Of a stretch of 64,000 nucleotides of DNA, positions 22,738-35,400 are shown piece by piece. Below the pieces are notes generated by a model. The model was not told the DNA's origin. It did no database searches and saw nothing but the letters and a program-made list of their open reading frames with translations. This DNA comes from Mariannaea sp. PMI_226 (lineage: Eukaryota; Ascomycota; Sordariomycetes; Hypocreales; Nectriaceae): the NCBI GenBank assembly GCA_024336345.1, contig JANFOG010000007.1, positions 310,001 through 374,000 of the forward strand, written 5' to 3'. How positions within the stretch are numbered: the stretch's first letter is position 1; each line of letters begins with the position of its first letter. A program made the position numbers and the translations under genes.

Positions 22738-23920
22738 GCCGGGCTTGGACTTTTTTGAAACTCAATGGATCTTGGATTTCGCTTCTTTTCTGAAGCGAGC
22801 TCTCTTCGTCGACTCCTATTATGTCTGTTATATAACGAGCCACTCTCCTGTTAACTCTATTCCCTTGTTTCAAGTCTCTCGTCATTCTGAAAAACCGACA
22901 TTTGCGTAATATCGAGGTCGGGTTTGCCATTTATAGCAAATCATTTGCTGTATGTGATTCAGTCTTGGTAATGCCGCGGTATTGTTCATAAAAAGCTTTG
23001 CCAGTTGTTCAATGAACCCATGACGCCTCGGTAGACAAGTGAGGGGGGCGAACAACAATGAGTCTTTGACAAAGTCGATGCTTTAGCACAAGTCCAATCA
23101 AAATTAGAATAATCATGATCGTTCTGTCATAGCCTATCAGTTTGTGAAAAGCTCTCAAGTGAATCACGACCATGCAACTGAAGGTATAGCCACAAAGAGG
23201 GCGAGAGGGGTTTTGTTCATGCCTGGTTGAGTTACACAGGTGGAACAAAGCCCGAACAGACTATGCTATAGGATATAGCTCCTCATCTGAGGCCGCGAGG
23301 GCGGATTTGGTATTTGAGGGGTAGTTGGTCCATCATTTGGGCGATAGAATTGCTCAATATTAGATATCCTCTAAACTACAGCACAGTAACAATAGTACAC
23401 AGAAATCACAAATTGTTTTCTTACAGATCGTTGGGTTGTTTACTCTTTTAGATTCAATAAGAAGAAGCTGGAAAGAAAAACTTTCGTGTATTAGGGATGT
23501 CTTCTCAAAACATTAACAAAATCGCACTAGTACGTGAACAAGCATCTCGGAATAGCTTCATGCTTCTTCTGAAGGACGGGACTTAATAATCCATGCCACG
23601 CTACTGGCCCAATTTCCATATCCAGCTCTAGGGTAGGCCACTTCGACGGTTTTACCCCGGCCAGCAGCCTCGCCGACCCACGCCTGCCTCCCAAAAACTC
23701 AGCCTTACGTAATCCGGTAACGCCAGTGGGAATTGGCCCAATCCCGGGTTCTGGGGAAAAACAATAACCGCACGATAACGTCCGACGACGACCTCTCCAC
23801 CACGACGAACCGCCAATTAGTCTCTCGAACCGAACCGACGGAAGCGCTCACGGTAGCCGGACGTATTCTGTGCCTGTGCGATCCCCAATTGATTGACGAT
23901 CCGACAACCGATTGCCCACC
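22738..23920. other. Intergenic region, no gene supported
   Basis: About 1.2 kb between divergent genes (paralogue B and the complex I subunit). It is AT-rich in the middle, then GC-rich from about 23.6 kb, as expected of a housekeeping promoter. Open frames overlapping 23733-24134 lie over the first exon of the complex I gene and are shadows. Confidence 0.5.
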
Positions 23921-24820
23921 ATGGCCCAGGACATGCCCCCTCGGGGCGGGTACGAGCCCGTCCAGTACAAGGTGCGTTTGGGAGGAGTATGAGCTTAGAT
24001 GGAGGAGCAATGAGGACTACGATATACTTGTGAAGTCTGCTGGAGGGTGCCGATGTCCAAGCCGACGCGCGGAGAGCATGAAAGAGCACGAGGACAGGCA
24101 ACCCGGAATGGGGAGGGGAGGGGAGCAAACTTGAGGAGCGATCAGGACATGCAATTGGATTGGGGAAGCTATGAATGAACGTCCCACTAACTTTTGTTTC
24201 TTTCATACAGCGTAACCTGCCCGCTAAGGGATTCCGTCCTGGAATGCTGCTACTAGGCATGGGCGCCGTCATGGGCTTCGGCTGGTACAAGCTGATCGGT
24301 GGCATGCGCGAGGCCAAGTACGTTTTCCCTTACTATACAACACACTTCGTATCCGAATTCCTTGGATGATGGATTTGCTTTTTCTTCTGGAGCTGTATTT
24401 CAACTCCGACCATCACGAAATTGAAACTTTTCAACCGGATTGGTCCCCCAAGGCTCCGTCAACCCGAGAGCTTTATCAACTTCAAACCCATCACAGAACT
24501 GCACTGCCTTCCTCACCAGAGCTACCATCGCTAACTATTATGTCCTCCAGTGAGCTCGGCCGTGAGAAGATGTGGGCTCGCATCAACCTTATCCCTCTCC
24601 TGCAGGCCGAGGAGGATCGCGACCAGGTCCGTCGCTTCTGGGCTGACCAGAAGCGTGAGAAGGAGCTGCTCGGCGAGAACACCAAGGTGTACAACTCTGA
24701 CCGGTAAGTCTCTCCCTTCTTCCTATGAAACTCACAAAAGTTGTGGTTATCTAAAACCTTTCGATATGTAGCTTTGTGAAACCTACTTTTGCCGTCACTC
24801 CTCCCCCTTCAACCGACTAA
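23921..24820 (+). CDS. NDUFA13: NADH:ubiquinone oxidoreductase subunit GRIM-19/B16.6
   Basis: Accessory subunit of mitochondrial respiratory complex I, anchored in the inner membrane. Four exons are read: 23921-23971, 24211-24317, 24551-24703 and 24772-24820, with introns of 239, 233 and 68 nt. The joins give a 119-aa protein with the family layout: N-terminal MAQDMPPRGGYEPVQYKRNL, one membrane helix at about residues 28-46 (GMLLLGMGAVMGFGWYKLI), then REANELGREKMWARINLIPL and QAEEDRDQVRRFWADQKREK, ending FVKPTFAVTPPPSTD. The first intron has donor GTGCGT, the second GTACGT and the third GTAAGT. It is convergent with the downstream dehydrogenase gene. Confidence 0.93.
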
Positions 24821-25318
24821 ACGAAGGAAACCAAAAAAAACCAACCGTGTCCAATGGTATAGAAATCTTAGGGAGACTGTGGGGGCGTCCGTTTTGAGAA
24901 GGGAAAGGATACAATGAGGAAGAAAGTCTTCCCCTCTCTTTTGCGTGCGTCGTGTATATATGTATTTTGGACACTGGCAGTTACATTAAGACTCCAGACC
25001 AAAGAGGCAGGGTTTCGAAGAGAGAAAGGCATCAACACATTTTTTTGGTCAATCGTTCCCTGCAAGTCTCTTACATGATGTGTTTGTTTTGTTACTGACG
25101 AAGTAACGCCTCTATCCTATCAACAACCATGGGCACGACATCTTTGCTAACACGCATGAGGCAATTGACATGATAAGTGCATCGAATCATTCATGAAGAA
25201 GAAACTAACAACAAAGTTGAAGCTGGACAGAAAAACATTTTGTCAAGGCAAATTACAATTTCATCGTCACATAGGAACATTTCTTACACCTTTTCCGCGG
25301 CATCAGCCCTACAGTATC
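24821..25318. other. Convergent 3' intergenic region
   Basis: 498 bp between the stops of two convergent genes. Open frames at 24868-25065 and 25177-25425 are short and featureless. Both transcripts presumably end here. Confidence 0.5.
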
Positions 25319-26355
25319 TCACAGCTTCACACCAACGACCTCCTCAGTCCACTCCCACAGTCTCTTTCCCAGCGTCTCATCCAAGCACATGGCATCCCCG
25401 CCATTCCCCTTCCCAACCGGCATGAACAAGGCAACCTTGCCCTTCCCCCGCTCGACTTTCTCCCGCACGTCCGTCCCGGCCGCCGCCCACGCCGTATTCA
25501 GCCCGCCCTGCTCCGGCGTCATCAACCCCATCGGGTTCGTCACCCGCACCAGCGCCTTGTTCCAGAAGCCTAAGCGAGTCACCAGCTCAGTCTCCACCAC
25601 GCCCGGGTGCACAGCAAGGCTCGCGATCCGGGGCTCGCGGCGGCCGAGCTCCTGCGCGAACACGATGTTAGCCAGCTTCGACTGCGCGTACCGGCCCCAT
25701 GTGCCCAAGGGTATATCCTCCTGCATGGTCCGCAGGTCCGCGAAGCGGATGCCCTCACGCGGGTGCCCGCGGTAGCCCGTGGATGTGAGGGAGACGAAGC
25801 GAACGTCGGACCCTGGCTGGGCGGCGGTGGTACGCATGACGGGCAGAAGACGAAGAAGCAGCGCCGCGTTGCCGATGTGGTTCACGCCAAACTGCATCTC
25901 GAATCCATCTTGGGTCAGCCCGGCATCAACCGCCATGATGCCAGCGTTGGCGACGAAGACGTCCAGCCTGTCGTGTGCGAACCGGTCGGCGGCCGCCTTG
26001 ACACTGTCGACAGAGGTCAAGTCGCAGTTGAGAAAGGTGGCTTCGACTCCCTCAGGCAGGGCAGAGAGGACGGAATCGGCGGCGGACTGGGACCGGCCGG
26101 TGAAGTAGATGTGTGCAGGTTTCTTGGCTGCGAGGTGCAACAGAGCTGTCTTGCCTACACCGCGTGTCCCTTTTATTTGTGGTGATTGAGTCAGTGACAG
26201 TTGGGTATAAATGTTGCTGTATGTTGAATAGATAAGAGAAGGATGGGCCGAGGGCAAGACGGTATGGAGGAAGCATTACCACCAGTGATGAGAATGACCC
26301 TTCCAGAGAGGAGAGGGAGGTCAGTTTCTGCATTAAAGCCGCAGTAGGAAGTCAT
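25319..26355 (-). CDS. Short-chain dehydrogenase/reductase (SDR)
   Basis: NAD(P)-dependent oxidoreductase of the classical SDR fold, close in style to retinol dehydrogenase/WW-domain oxidoreductase-like proteins. Two exons, 26355-26280 and 26169-25319, with a 110-nt intron cutting inside the cofactor loop, give 308 aa. The join restores the nucleotide-binding motif ILITGGTRGVGKTALL (TGGTRGVG at residues 24-31). Also visible are NAG at 100-102, the catalytic Ser155 (SLTSTGYRG), and Tyr186/Lys190 in GRYAQSKLANIV. The PG pair after the active site (VHPGVVETELV) is present. No membrane anchor or targeting peptide is obvious. Substrate unknown; GC content is higher than in its flanks. Confidence 0.92.
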
Positions 26356-27231
26356 GCTGTCGTTATGATGTTTGAATGCCTCTGCTCCAAGTTGGCGTAT
26401 TATAGAATGGTTGGAGGAGGATTGTCGTAAGGTCTAGTATATGGCAGTATAGTATGTCTCAAAGACGAGTCTAGCAACGAGAGAGCAAACACCCTTTTTA
26501 TATCCATTGCAATTTGAAACATTCTTTATAGACCAATTCCCCTTTTCAAATGTCGGCCGAACAACCCTGCTAGCCGTCTGGGGTCATTTATAAATCAACT
26601 CGTCACTCAAGCCCGTGAAAGTTGAACCACGAGACGGACGAGACGGAGGGTTTTCACAGCCGAAGTCGTACGGGATACTATACTATCACACATTAACGCG
26701 TTCTTGGGCTATCGTCGTATATATTTGTTAGTGCGGGTTAGTACATAATCCCTGCTGGCTTTTGTGAGACCCACTCTGATTCGGGACGATTCATCCGGCG
26801 CCATCTCGTACACGACTGGGTACCGTGCTGTCTCCTTGCCGACTTGCCAGCATTTCTGTCGTGTACTCGAAGCAATCATGAGATTGTGCTCCAAGGTATT
26901 TAATATGTAGAACAACGTTTGGTTGAGCTTTGTCGAGGAATTCAAAGATTTGTGTCACCCCCATCTCCCTATCATCGCTTTCACTCACCAAGTGTAACCT
27001 CTCACAACGTGGAGCACAGGAAGCAATACAGCACCTCACACTGAGTACACCAATAATCATCACGACAAGATGCACGGTTTTGCAAGCTTTTCTTTCTCCT
27101 TGAGACGGGGTATATCGCATTGATACACAAAAAATCAACTCCATGCCTATTTCCTTATGCACATCTTGTGTCTAAACCACCATCACTCCATCAATGTTTC
27201 AGTCGAACCAACCATACCCCTTTTGCGATCA
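26356..27231. other. Intergenic region, no gene supported
   Basis: 876 bp between the dehydrogenase start and the FCP1 stop. It holds the dehydrogenase promoter, with an ACGCGT at 26696-26701 about 340 bp upstream of the start. Nothing coding is supported. Confidence 0.5.
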
Positions 27232-29556
27232 TCAGTCGCCAGCAGCCTCCAACTCTGCAAGAAGCTCTCGCTCCAGATCGTCATCATCAAAATCTGTGTT
27301 CTCGTCCTGCATTGAGCCTGAGCTAGCTGCCATATTTGTCACATTGGGCCACTCGGCATTGGCATCCTTCAGTTCCTCATCCTCCTCACCAGGTCTCGGC
27401 GTAGGGAGGCTCTCGCCAGCATCATCGCCATTTGGCGTCCTTACTGACCGTAACGCCGACGCTCCTCGGTTCCTTGCCAATCGCTGTTTCTTTGCTAATG
27501 CGCTCTCGCCGATGGCCGATGAGCCGTCGTCATCCGACTCATCATCGTCTCCACGTGCTTTCCTTTTGGTGCCCTGCTTAGGGACAGCCTCTGAGTCACT
27601 TTCTGTGTCGGAACCAGACGCAAATCCGCTCTCGGAATCGTCATCGTCGTCATCGAGACCCAAAATTTCTTGCAAGTCTTTATCGGCTGTGGCCCAGTCA
27701 AAGTCCTTGAGGTCCTTGGCCTCTTCCTGATCCTCTTCATCATCTTCAGAAACAACCTCTGTGGTGTCTTCTGTCTTCTCCCTATCCGCGTCAAGAATTT
27801 CGAGGTAGTAAGGTCGCTCATCCAGTCGTCGCCATTGGCTCAAACAATCTGTGAGCCAGTTCTGGTTGACTATCTTGATGCTTGAAATCTTAGCCGCCTG
27901 TTGCACCTTTTTGGTCCTAGGCCGTGATGATGCGACGACGAGGTGCGTCACCCGCTTCGAAACGCTGTCTAAAACTTGTGCACCAAAGCTCTGTGCCTGT
28001 ATACCAATCTCTGACTCCTCAACCTTGACACCCAAAGGCACGAGGCCAGATAACACGATGACTAGACCAGAGAGGACGTTCGACTTGATTTCATCCAGAA
28101 TATCCCCCACATCTGGCACCATCGACAAGTCAACGCCGTCATCCACAGAAAGCCTACGCCGGGACTGTTTACTATGACCAGGCGGGTGCGTTGGCTCTTT
28201 TTCTTTTCGCTCGGCACGTCTCTTATCGTACGTCTCGTAGAATGCTATATGGAGGTCGGTAAGATGATCTTGGAGAGCAATAAGTTCCTCATCATCATCG
28301 ACTAGAAGATGCCGGTGGTGACTAGGCGAAGATCCGCCATTCTGAGGACCCTGTGCCTGTTCATCCTCCTTGTCTAACTCCTCTTGCATGTGCAATAATG
28401 GTCGGTCAGTGAGTTGTTTCTCCAATGTCTTCTCTTGCTCCTCTGCTTGGATCTTCAGGCTAACGGCATCGCCACCCCCCATCCTTACGAGGTCATCAAG
28501 TGGAGAGGCTTTGACAGCGTTGGGTGCAAGAGGAGTCGCGTTCTGGGTGTCCGGAAGAATGTCAGTGCGTTTGGGGAGGAAGCTCGAATTAATATCGCCA
28601 ATTCCCTTGAAGAAGTCATACGGAATCACCTTGATCAGGTTCGGCCGATTCATGGGCCAAACATCAGCACGATCATCAATGATGACAACCATGTCAGTGC
28701 TGACAGGGAATAGGCGCTGGAGGCTCTTGGAGGTGATATTGCCGTTCTCGTCACGGCTGATGACTCGGTTGCCAAACAGCTTCTTGTCAGGGTCGACGAT
28801 TCGAGCAATGTTGAGGGCGTAGGCACGTGTACCCATGGTGTAAACATGCAACTCATACATACTCGATATCTCTTCTAGAAACTCCTGCAGACCTGGACGA
28901 AGCTTGATATAGTAGGTGCAACCGCTTGCCAATCCTCTAGGGCCATCATCGTTCAGCTGGAAGCTCTTCACGTCTTTGACGGTTTCATGGTTGGGGTTTG
29001 TTGGATCGCTCTGCCACTCGCCAATGGTGGGTTCAATGCAAGCGTGGATAATAGTTTGGTCAAGGTCGACGACGAGGCTTAGCTTGCGCTGGCGGAGAAG
29101 CCGCTTCTGAGTATCATGTTCAGCCTTGGTTGCGACGCTCTCGCTGACCATCAGGGCGGTTTGGTCATGGGTCATGTTGATCATCGCACGATCGGTCTCG
29201 CGCTCCTCGCTAGCCCAATTGATCTCTGTCAGGTCTGCACCGCAGAGAGTACAGAGGCCTTGAATCTGGACCTCATGGCCACACGACTCTTCAACAACCA
29301 TACAAGGCGTGTCGCGCCCGATTTCTTGTCCCTCTCGAATACGCCATTCTTTGAGGACGCCGTCGGCAGGACTGTTGTACTCAGTATAGGTGGTTTCGTC
29401 GTCCCAAACATCATCATTAATCTTTCGCCTCCATGTAAATTTGTATTCGAAGATTGTTTCTTGTTTCTTGATCGAATCGCCGGCCCTCTTCAATAGTTTT
29501 GTGATGGTGATGGGGTAGTGCAAGCGTGACCCCAGGGGCACAGCCTTGTCGTACAT
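27232..29556 (-). CDS. FCP1: RNA polymerase II CTD phosphatase Fcp1
   Basis: Mg-dependent phosphatase that removes phosphates, chiefly from Ser2 of the RNA polymerase II C-terminal repeat, recycling the polymerase. Single open frame of 774 aa. An N-terminal lipoyl-like segment with Cys pairs (SCGHEVQIQGLCTLCGAD, residues 91-108) precedes the FCPH domain with the catalytic DLDQT at 164-168 and downstream motifs YIKLRPGLQEFLEE, VYTMGTRAYA and VIIDDRADVWP. A BRCT domain lies at about 493-586, ending in WLTDCLSQWRRLDERPYYL. The C-terminal 180 residues are very acidic (long Asp/Glu/Ser runs), as expected for TFIIF binding, and end in DDDDLERELLAELEAAGD. This is the complete family architecture at about the normal length. 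Nuclear. Confidence 0.95.
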   Translation of the reverse strand: MYDKAVPLGSRLHYPITITKLLKRAGDSIKKQETIFEYKFTWRRKINDDVWDDETTYTEYNSPADGVLKEWRIREGQEIGRDTPCMVVEESCGHEVQIQGLCTLCGADLTEINWASEERETDRAMINMTHDQTALMVSESVATKAEHDTQKRLLRQRKLSLVVDLDQTIIHACIEPTIGEWQSDPTNPNHETVKDVKSFQLNDDGPRGLASGCTYYIKLRPGLQEFLEEISSMYELHVYTMGTRAYALNIARIVDPDKKLFGNRVISRDENGNITSKSLQRLFPVSTDMVVIIDDRADVWPMNRPNLIKVIPYDFFKGIGDINSSFLPKRTDILPDTQNATPLAPNAVKASPLDDLVRMGGGDAVSLKIQAEEQEKTLEKQLTDRPLLHMQEELDKEDEQAQGPQNGGSSPSHHRHLLVDDDEELIALQDHLTDLHIAFYETYDKRRAERKEKEPTHPPGHSKQSRRRLSVDDGVDLSMVPDVGDILDEIKSNVLSGLVIVLSGLVPLGVKVEESEIGIQAQSFGAQVLDSVSKRVTHLVVASSRPRTKKVQQAAKISSIKIVNQNWLTDCLSQWRRLDERPYYLEILDADREKTEDTTEVVSEDDEEDQEEAKDLKDFDWATADKDLQEILGLDDDDDDSESGFASGSDTESDSEAVPKQGTKRKARGDDDESDDDGSSAIGESALAKKQRLARNRGASALRSVRTPNGDDAGESLPTPRPGEEDEELKDANAEWPNVTNMAASSGSMQDENTDFDDDDLERELLAELEAAGD

Positions 29557-32417
29557 GCTTGTGATTGTACGTCAACGCCCTGTTTTGGGGACGTTGAACG
29601 TGAGCGTGGGTTCAAGGTATATTTCTGTGAGAAATGAAATTAGACCAGTTAGCACGACTTGCTTTTTACATTTCGGATTTCAATAAAAGCAACAATTGGC
29701 TCAATAGTAGCAATGAGAGGAGATTCCATCAATGAGAACTTGATAGTTCACTGGCTTGGGTCGATCGCGACAAATAACGTACCTAGAGGTGTACCCTTTG
29801 TTTGATCCGCGTCGACACAGACTCCGCAGCCCAGCTCATGGCCTTGCCTGTGCGAGTGGCGCGACTGCAGGGGCAGAAGCAGAGGCAAATGGCCTTGCAG
29901 CACCAGAGATGGTCTGTTGTCGCGGAAAGCCAACCGAGGATAAAGTTGCTAAAGGATGCGCTCGACGACTCGCTTGGATTGATCAGAGTGCCATCTAAGG
30001 CCCAAAAGTAGCGCGGAAAAAAAGACAAAATTGATAAATTCTCTATCGCTCGGTGCAGTTGCCTGCAAATTCGGTGATTGGTGATGTTCTTTGAAGGTTT
30101 ATGTGGTTGGGTGAAAACTCAAGGCTCACTGATTCATGGTGTTCGCCCAGCAGATAGAGGCGCGGGTTGGAGTGACGACACAAAGACAGAGACAGACAAG
30201 AGCTCAGAAAAGCTCAAGCTTTAAGTGGCTCCTCGGGTCGGTCGCGCTGGAGCCTTTTGTTCCTTCTGCTACCGGAAACGGACCCACGGACCAAGGAAGG
30301 TAGCGGCTGGTAGGCTGGTTGGATGGTAGGTCACGTGGAAAGCAAAGCTCCTTCCAATGACCGTGCAGATATTCGGAGGATCGCTAAAAAAGTTAGTCCG
30401 GGAGAGTGGCAGTTAGCTCCTGGCTTCGCTGGCTCACTGACTCAGTGATTGGCTTGTTGCCCAATAGGTTGGTCGTAATGTCTGAGATCCAGAAAACAAA
30501 GGCAAGTCAAAGATGCCAGGGTCAATGGTTCGATCTATCTCAAGCAAAAGATGACCAAGTACTGCGTACGGAGTAGGGGTAGGTGAGATCGAACCCCCAA
30601 AGATGAGCTTCGCCACCAATGAGATAGAGGACGACAAGAAGAAGTGGGTGGCTCAGTAGTGCACTGTGCGTCGTTGTACTGAAGCTGGCGGGGTGGGCGG
30701 AGAGCAACCAGAATCGAATGCCTGCGCGTGTCTTGAGCTTTTATGTAAGTTGTTGCTAGCAGTGTGTGAAAGAAAGAGCGGGCATTATACCTTTTTAGAG
30801 GTGAAAAGCAACAACAGCGAAACAACAATAAGAGTGCAGTACAGAGTACCAAAGGCGCTATCGATACAACTGTTTGGAAATACCTAGGCAGTGGCTATTA
30901 GTCGAGTAAAACAACATAATTGCTTCGCATAACATCCAATGAGTGTTTTGTTCGAGCCGAGGCGTGGAAAAGTCAAGCTCCAACTCCAGCTCAATGTGTG
31001 AGTAATTCCATGTAGTACACAGCACAGTGACCAAGCTACAAGTACTTCATACATTGGAGCAGAGCATAGCCTGGCACGCGATCAATCAATCATCCAACAA
31101 AACCCCAAAACAAGACGCGGGTCACAAACAACCGAATAGAAAGGGAGGGTTGCAGGGCAAATACCTACCTACGACTCAGTACTCAGCAAAGCCATAGGCT
31201 TCCGGTGCGTCCGGGCGTTCATCAGATGTCCTAAAATGCTCCTCTGATCAGCTGGCAACTGCCGCAAAGTTAGGGTGGGAAGACCCGCCCTTTTTGTACT
31301 TTTTGGAGGTTATGCCGCCTGTCCCAGCTGCCTTCGCCGCCCGGGGGGGTTGCACCTACCCACCCTCTAGAGGTACCATAGAGGCTACTTAGGTGGGCAG
31401 TTACCTCACCTTAGGCAGGTATGCCTGGGTAGACAAGGTACCAGAACCTGACGCAACGACGACGCGGACAGGCAAAATTACCTGTTACAGAACTTGAGAT
31501 GCACCTTATGCTTGTCATCCATCCCGCTCCCCTCACACCCACACCTCGATGATACAGCAATGGCATACGCAAAAATCAAGCCCTCTCTACCAGGTGGTAC
31601 CTTGCCGAGAAATACCAAGGTACCAACCGAGTATTTATTTGCGCCCTCCGCAATGTCGGGATAAATACTTGTATCATCGATCTCCATTATCAATCCCTCC
31701 CTACCTTCACAGATTATTAGCTAGTATTTTCTTCCCTTCGCCTCGTCTCACACCCTCAAGTAAGCTGTCAGTCGATTTCGTAGCAGGAGCTTGCTCCGTG
31801 GCTCAGAGCTCTCATTGCGGGGCAGTCACGATATGCTGTCAGCGGAGAGGGTTGGTGGAGTGTGCGGTGGCGTAAACAGGCCATATCAAAATACCTACCC
31901 TAGACACTTCTTCATCATCCGATGAGGAATTGGGATCGGAGGGACAACGCCGATGACGGGGCATAAGATGATTGCCCTCTAGTACTTGACGCCGTATTCA
32001 AATGAGGGCAGCTGGTCCGTACCCTACATTCGCCTTCGCTCTTCCTGTCTTAGAATCAGTCTGGATACTAGTCCAGAATTATGATGCTCACATGCAAAAA
32101 CACGGCTCCATCCCAACGTCAAGAGCTCGTGTTGAAAAAACAGCTCCACGGGCGTAACCAAACGCTGCAATTGAATTCAATTCCAAATCAGGATTCATAT
32201 AATTGCAAAATTATCACACACAATAAAGACCATCATCAACAAAGAAGCGTAAGAGACGAAAAACAACCACTTAGATTGCGCCATTACATTCACCCCATCA
32301 TTCATGCCATCATGCCCAAAGCCGATCCAAACTCCGCATCTCTCATCGACAATCGAACAATTAATACACAATGTCCAGCCCTTCTTTTTCGTGCAATTAT
32401 GTACTGTGGCTACCATC
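29557..32417. other. Long intergenic region rich in TACCT/AGGTA motifs
   Basis: 2.86 kb between the FCP1 start and the CND1 stop with no supportable gene. Open frames are short and uncharacteristic. The part around 31.15-31.65 kb carries many TACCT/AGGTA words and a small perfect inverted repeat (GGTACCTTG at 31596-31604, CAAGGTACC at 31616-31624). The FCP1 promoter should be at the left end. Confidence 0.5.
31596..31624. repeat. Small perfect inverted repeat (9-bp arms, 11-nt loop)
   Basis: GGTACCTTG is followed after 11 bases by its reverse complement CAAGGTACC. It could form a short hairpin or be a dyad-type protein site. It lies among many other AGGTA/TACCT words. Confidence 0.7.
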
Positions 32418-35400
32418 TTAAGCTGGCGCCTGAATCATCTTGAAACCCTCAGAAACGAGCTTCGTAATATCGTCGTTCTTATGCTGCAACAAGCTCAGAG
32501 CAAACGCAACATCATTCCATTGTCGCTCGGTTTCGCACCGACTGAGTCGTGCGGCCAGCTTCTCAGCAAGCTGCTTGGCGTGCTTGTCCTATACCGGCGT
32601 GTTAGCAATGATATGGCTTCAAAACTACAGAGTATAACGACGATACGAACCTTTTCTACAAAGCCCAACAAGAATCGCACGATACGGCGGAAGCTTTCTT
32701 CATCCATTCGGCCTCCGGCACTAAGAAGACTAAACATATCCACAAAGTGGTTATAAACGGCATTGTCTTTCGTGCTGAGCTCAGTGAAGAACATCCTTGC
32801 GAGGTCTGCAATTCGGCGATCCTCATCCTCCAAGCACTTGGCCATCTCACCTAGCTGTCCCTTGACTTTGACCTGGCCGGCCAGAATCAAGAATGTTAGC
32901 GTCATCAAGCAAGTTCGCTTCACAGACGCGTCGTCATCAGCCAGTCGGCGGTACAAGAAGTCCGTGTTCTCATCAATAAGATGATTGAAGCAGACAGCCA
33001 TGTCACCCAAGGCAATGACAGCGTTAGATCGCACAGTAGCGTCGGGTGAGCGCTCCATGATGGTGATGAGAAGAGGCAAATTGGCCTCGCAGTACTCGGC
33101 AGAAACACACATTAGCTTTGCAAGACACAGAGTCGCAGCGGCCTGGAGACCCTTATCTGCATATGTCGTGTTATTGGCACATATGTCGGACACAAGAGGA
33201 CCAAACACAGCCAGTAGCGAGTTGGGCCCGTACAAGAGCTCTCGTTCTCGAATATGGGCCATGGCTTCAGTAAAGTCATCCTCAGTTGTTCCACCGATCA
33301 GGTCGAGCTCGTCGGCATCTTCCTTATCCTTGTCTGATTTGGCGGGTGTCAACTTCTCCTTCTCCTGCTTTCTTCGCTTGAAATCTAGTTCGCACAGCTC
33401 AAGATGAACGATCTGCTTGATTGCTACATGGCCAACGATGAACAGAAGCTGAGAGAGCGCGATTGCGTTGTCCCGCTTCCTGGGCTTCTCCTGAGTGATT
33501 GTCGGCTCGGCATCCGGCGCAACCTTGGTGTCATCTCGAGAGACTGGGCGGGATTGGGGGCGTGATGAAGGCTGACCAAAGACTTGGCGAGTTTTTCGGC
33601 GGATAATCTCAGAGCAAAGTGTGTCTGGGTGTCTGGATACGGCATAAATGGCATTGATGGCTTGCTCTGCTACACCGTACCACTCCTTGCTGTCTGAGGG
33701 TACTTCAGTGATGGCTGCTAACCTCACTGATACGGCGTGATCATTGGGTAGTCGAGAAAACTTAACCGTAGACTCCTTGGCTTGGCGACCAGTGGGGTTG
33801 ATTCTTCTGAGAGCAATGCAGGTGTACTTGGCTAACTGTAGGTCGTTTCGACCGTGAGATCCAAGGCCAGTGCGAAGCATCGTCTCCATCTCACCGACAA
33901 CAATTTCAGGGTTTGCAGTTGCAAGCATGCCCAAGACAATAATGGCACCTCGTCGCTGAGTCCGGGAGATTTCTCGTTTCTGGATACCATACACCTGCCA
34001 GAGCTTAGTGATGACAATCTCAGGAATCATGCCGCCTTTCATCATGGTTGCCAGAAGTTGCTCGAGGGAGGTGAGCTCGGCAGGGGTTGCACCAAATGTC
34101 AGACTGATCATGTTGCGAGCGATATAATTGGCGGCATCATTGGGGCTGAAAGAGTCGGGAGCCTCGAAGAAGAGGCGTCGGTAACACTCGATAAGATGAG
34201 TTTGCACTCCTTTGCCCTCGTCACTGTTGCCTTTGGTCCAAATCAGGCGGAGCATACGGCGGATGCCGACCTTGTTTTGCTCAATGTTGTAGGCGTCACC
34301 GATTTCGAAGTAGTCAATGGCTTCGATTACTTCGCTCTTATTTCTTGAACCCAGGAGCTGGCAAATCGTACCAGTGGCGTCATGGAGGACGTCGATAAAT
34401 TTGAGAGCTTCGTTATAGTACCTCCTTGTGAGAGTGAGCTTCTCAATGGCCTCACTGGTAGCGGCTTCCTCTTGAGCTTTCTTGATGGCCTCCATTTTCT
34501 GCTCTTCAGTCATCGGTCTGGGCTTCTCCGGGGAAGCTATTTGTGTGGCATCATCCAGCAGCTCGTTGTCAACTGTGGTGTTGGCGTTCTCACCGCCAAA
34601 GCCTGGCAAGCCAGGTGGAGGCTTCAGAGCATTCAGCTCCTCATCCACCTTGTCCAAACGAGATTGCCACTCCTTCCTTGAAAGTTGTGCACCATGCATC
34701 ACTGTGAATGGATGGGTCTTGATCAACATGCCAAGGAGCTTGATGGCATTTCGTCTTACGTTGCTGCTCTTGTCTTCAAGACTTCGACAAGCAAGCTCAG
34801 CAGCCTTTTGTCGTCTCTTGGGGAACTTCTGCTCCAATTCGCAAACTTTCATATAGACCTGGAGAGTTCTGCATCTGCAGTAAGGATTGATGTCGAGGAA
34901 ACGTTCTTCAAGTACATCAAAGAAGGCATTGAGTTGAGACTTGTGGTTCTCGCTGCGCTCATCTTGTCTACTCAGATGGGCAACCATGTTGCCGCAAACT
35001 TCGATCAGCGCACAACGGAGAGTATAAGACTGTCAAGGTTAGCTGCAAAGTTCGGCCCAGATTCTAACGGCGTGTGGTGTGTTACCTCGCTATCCAATTG
35101 CTTCGCAAGCATTGTCATCTGCTTAATGACCAGACGAGGGGCCAACTCTGACAGTTTAGCGATGAAGGCAGAGACAGACTTGGGCCCTCGGGTATCGTTT
35201 GAATTAAATTCCTTGTTACTGATTTCTCGCAACACTTCGTCGGCAAGCTGTGGATAGTCATAGGTCTCTGCAAGGATATGTAAAAACTCGGCCATAGGCT
35301 CTGAGAGATGCTCGAAATAGGTGAGATTCTGAATAATGTTGATTTGGGCAGCTACGTATGATTGGGTTAGTCACAATAAGACAGTGTTGTTTGGTGCGCA

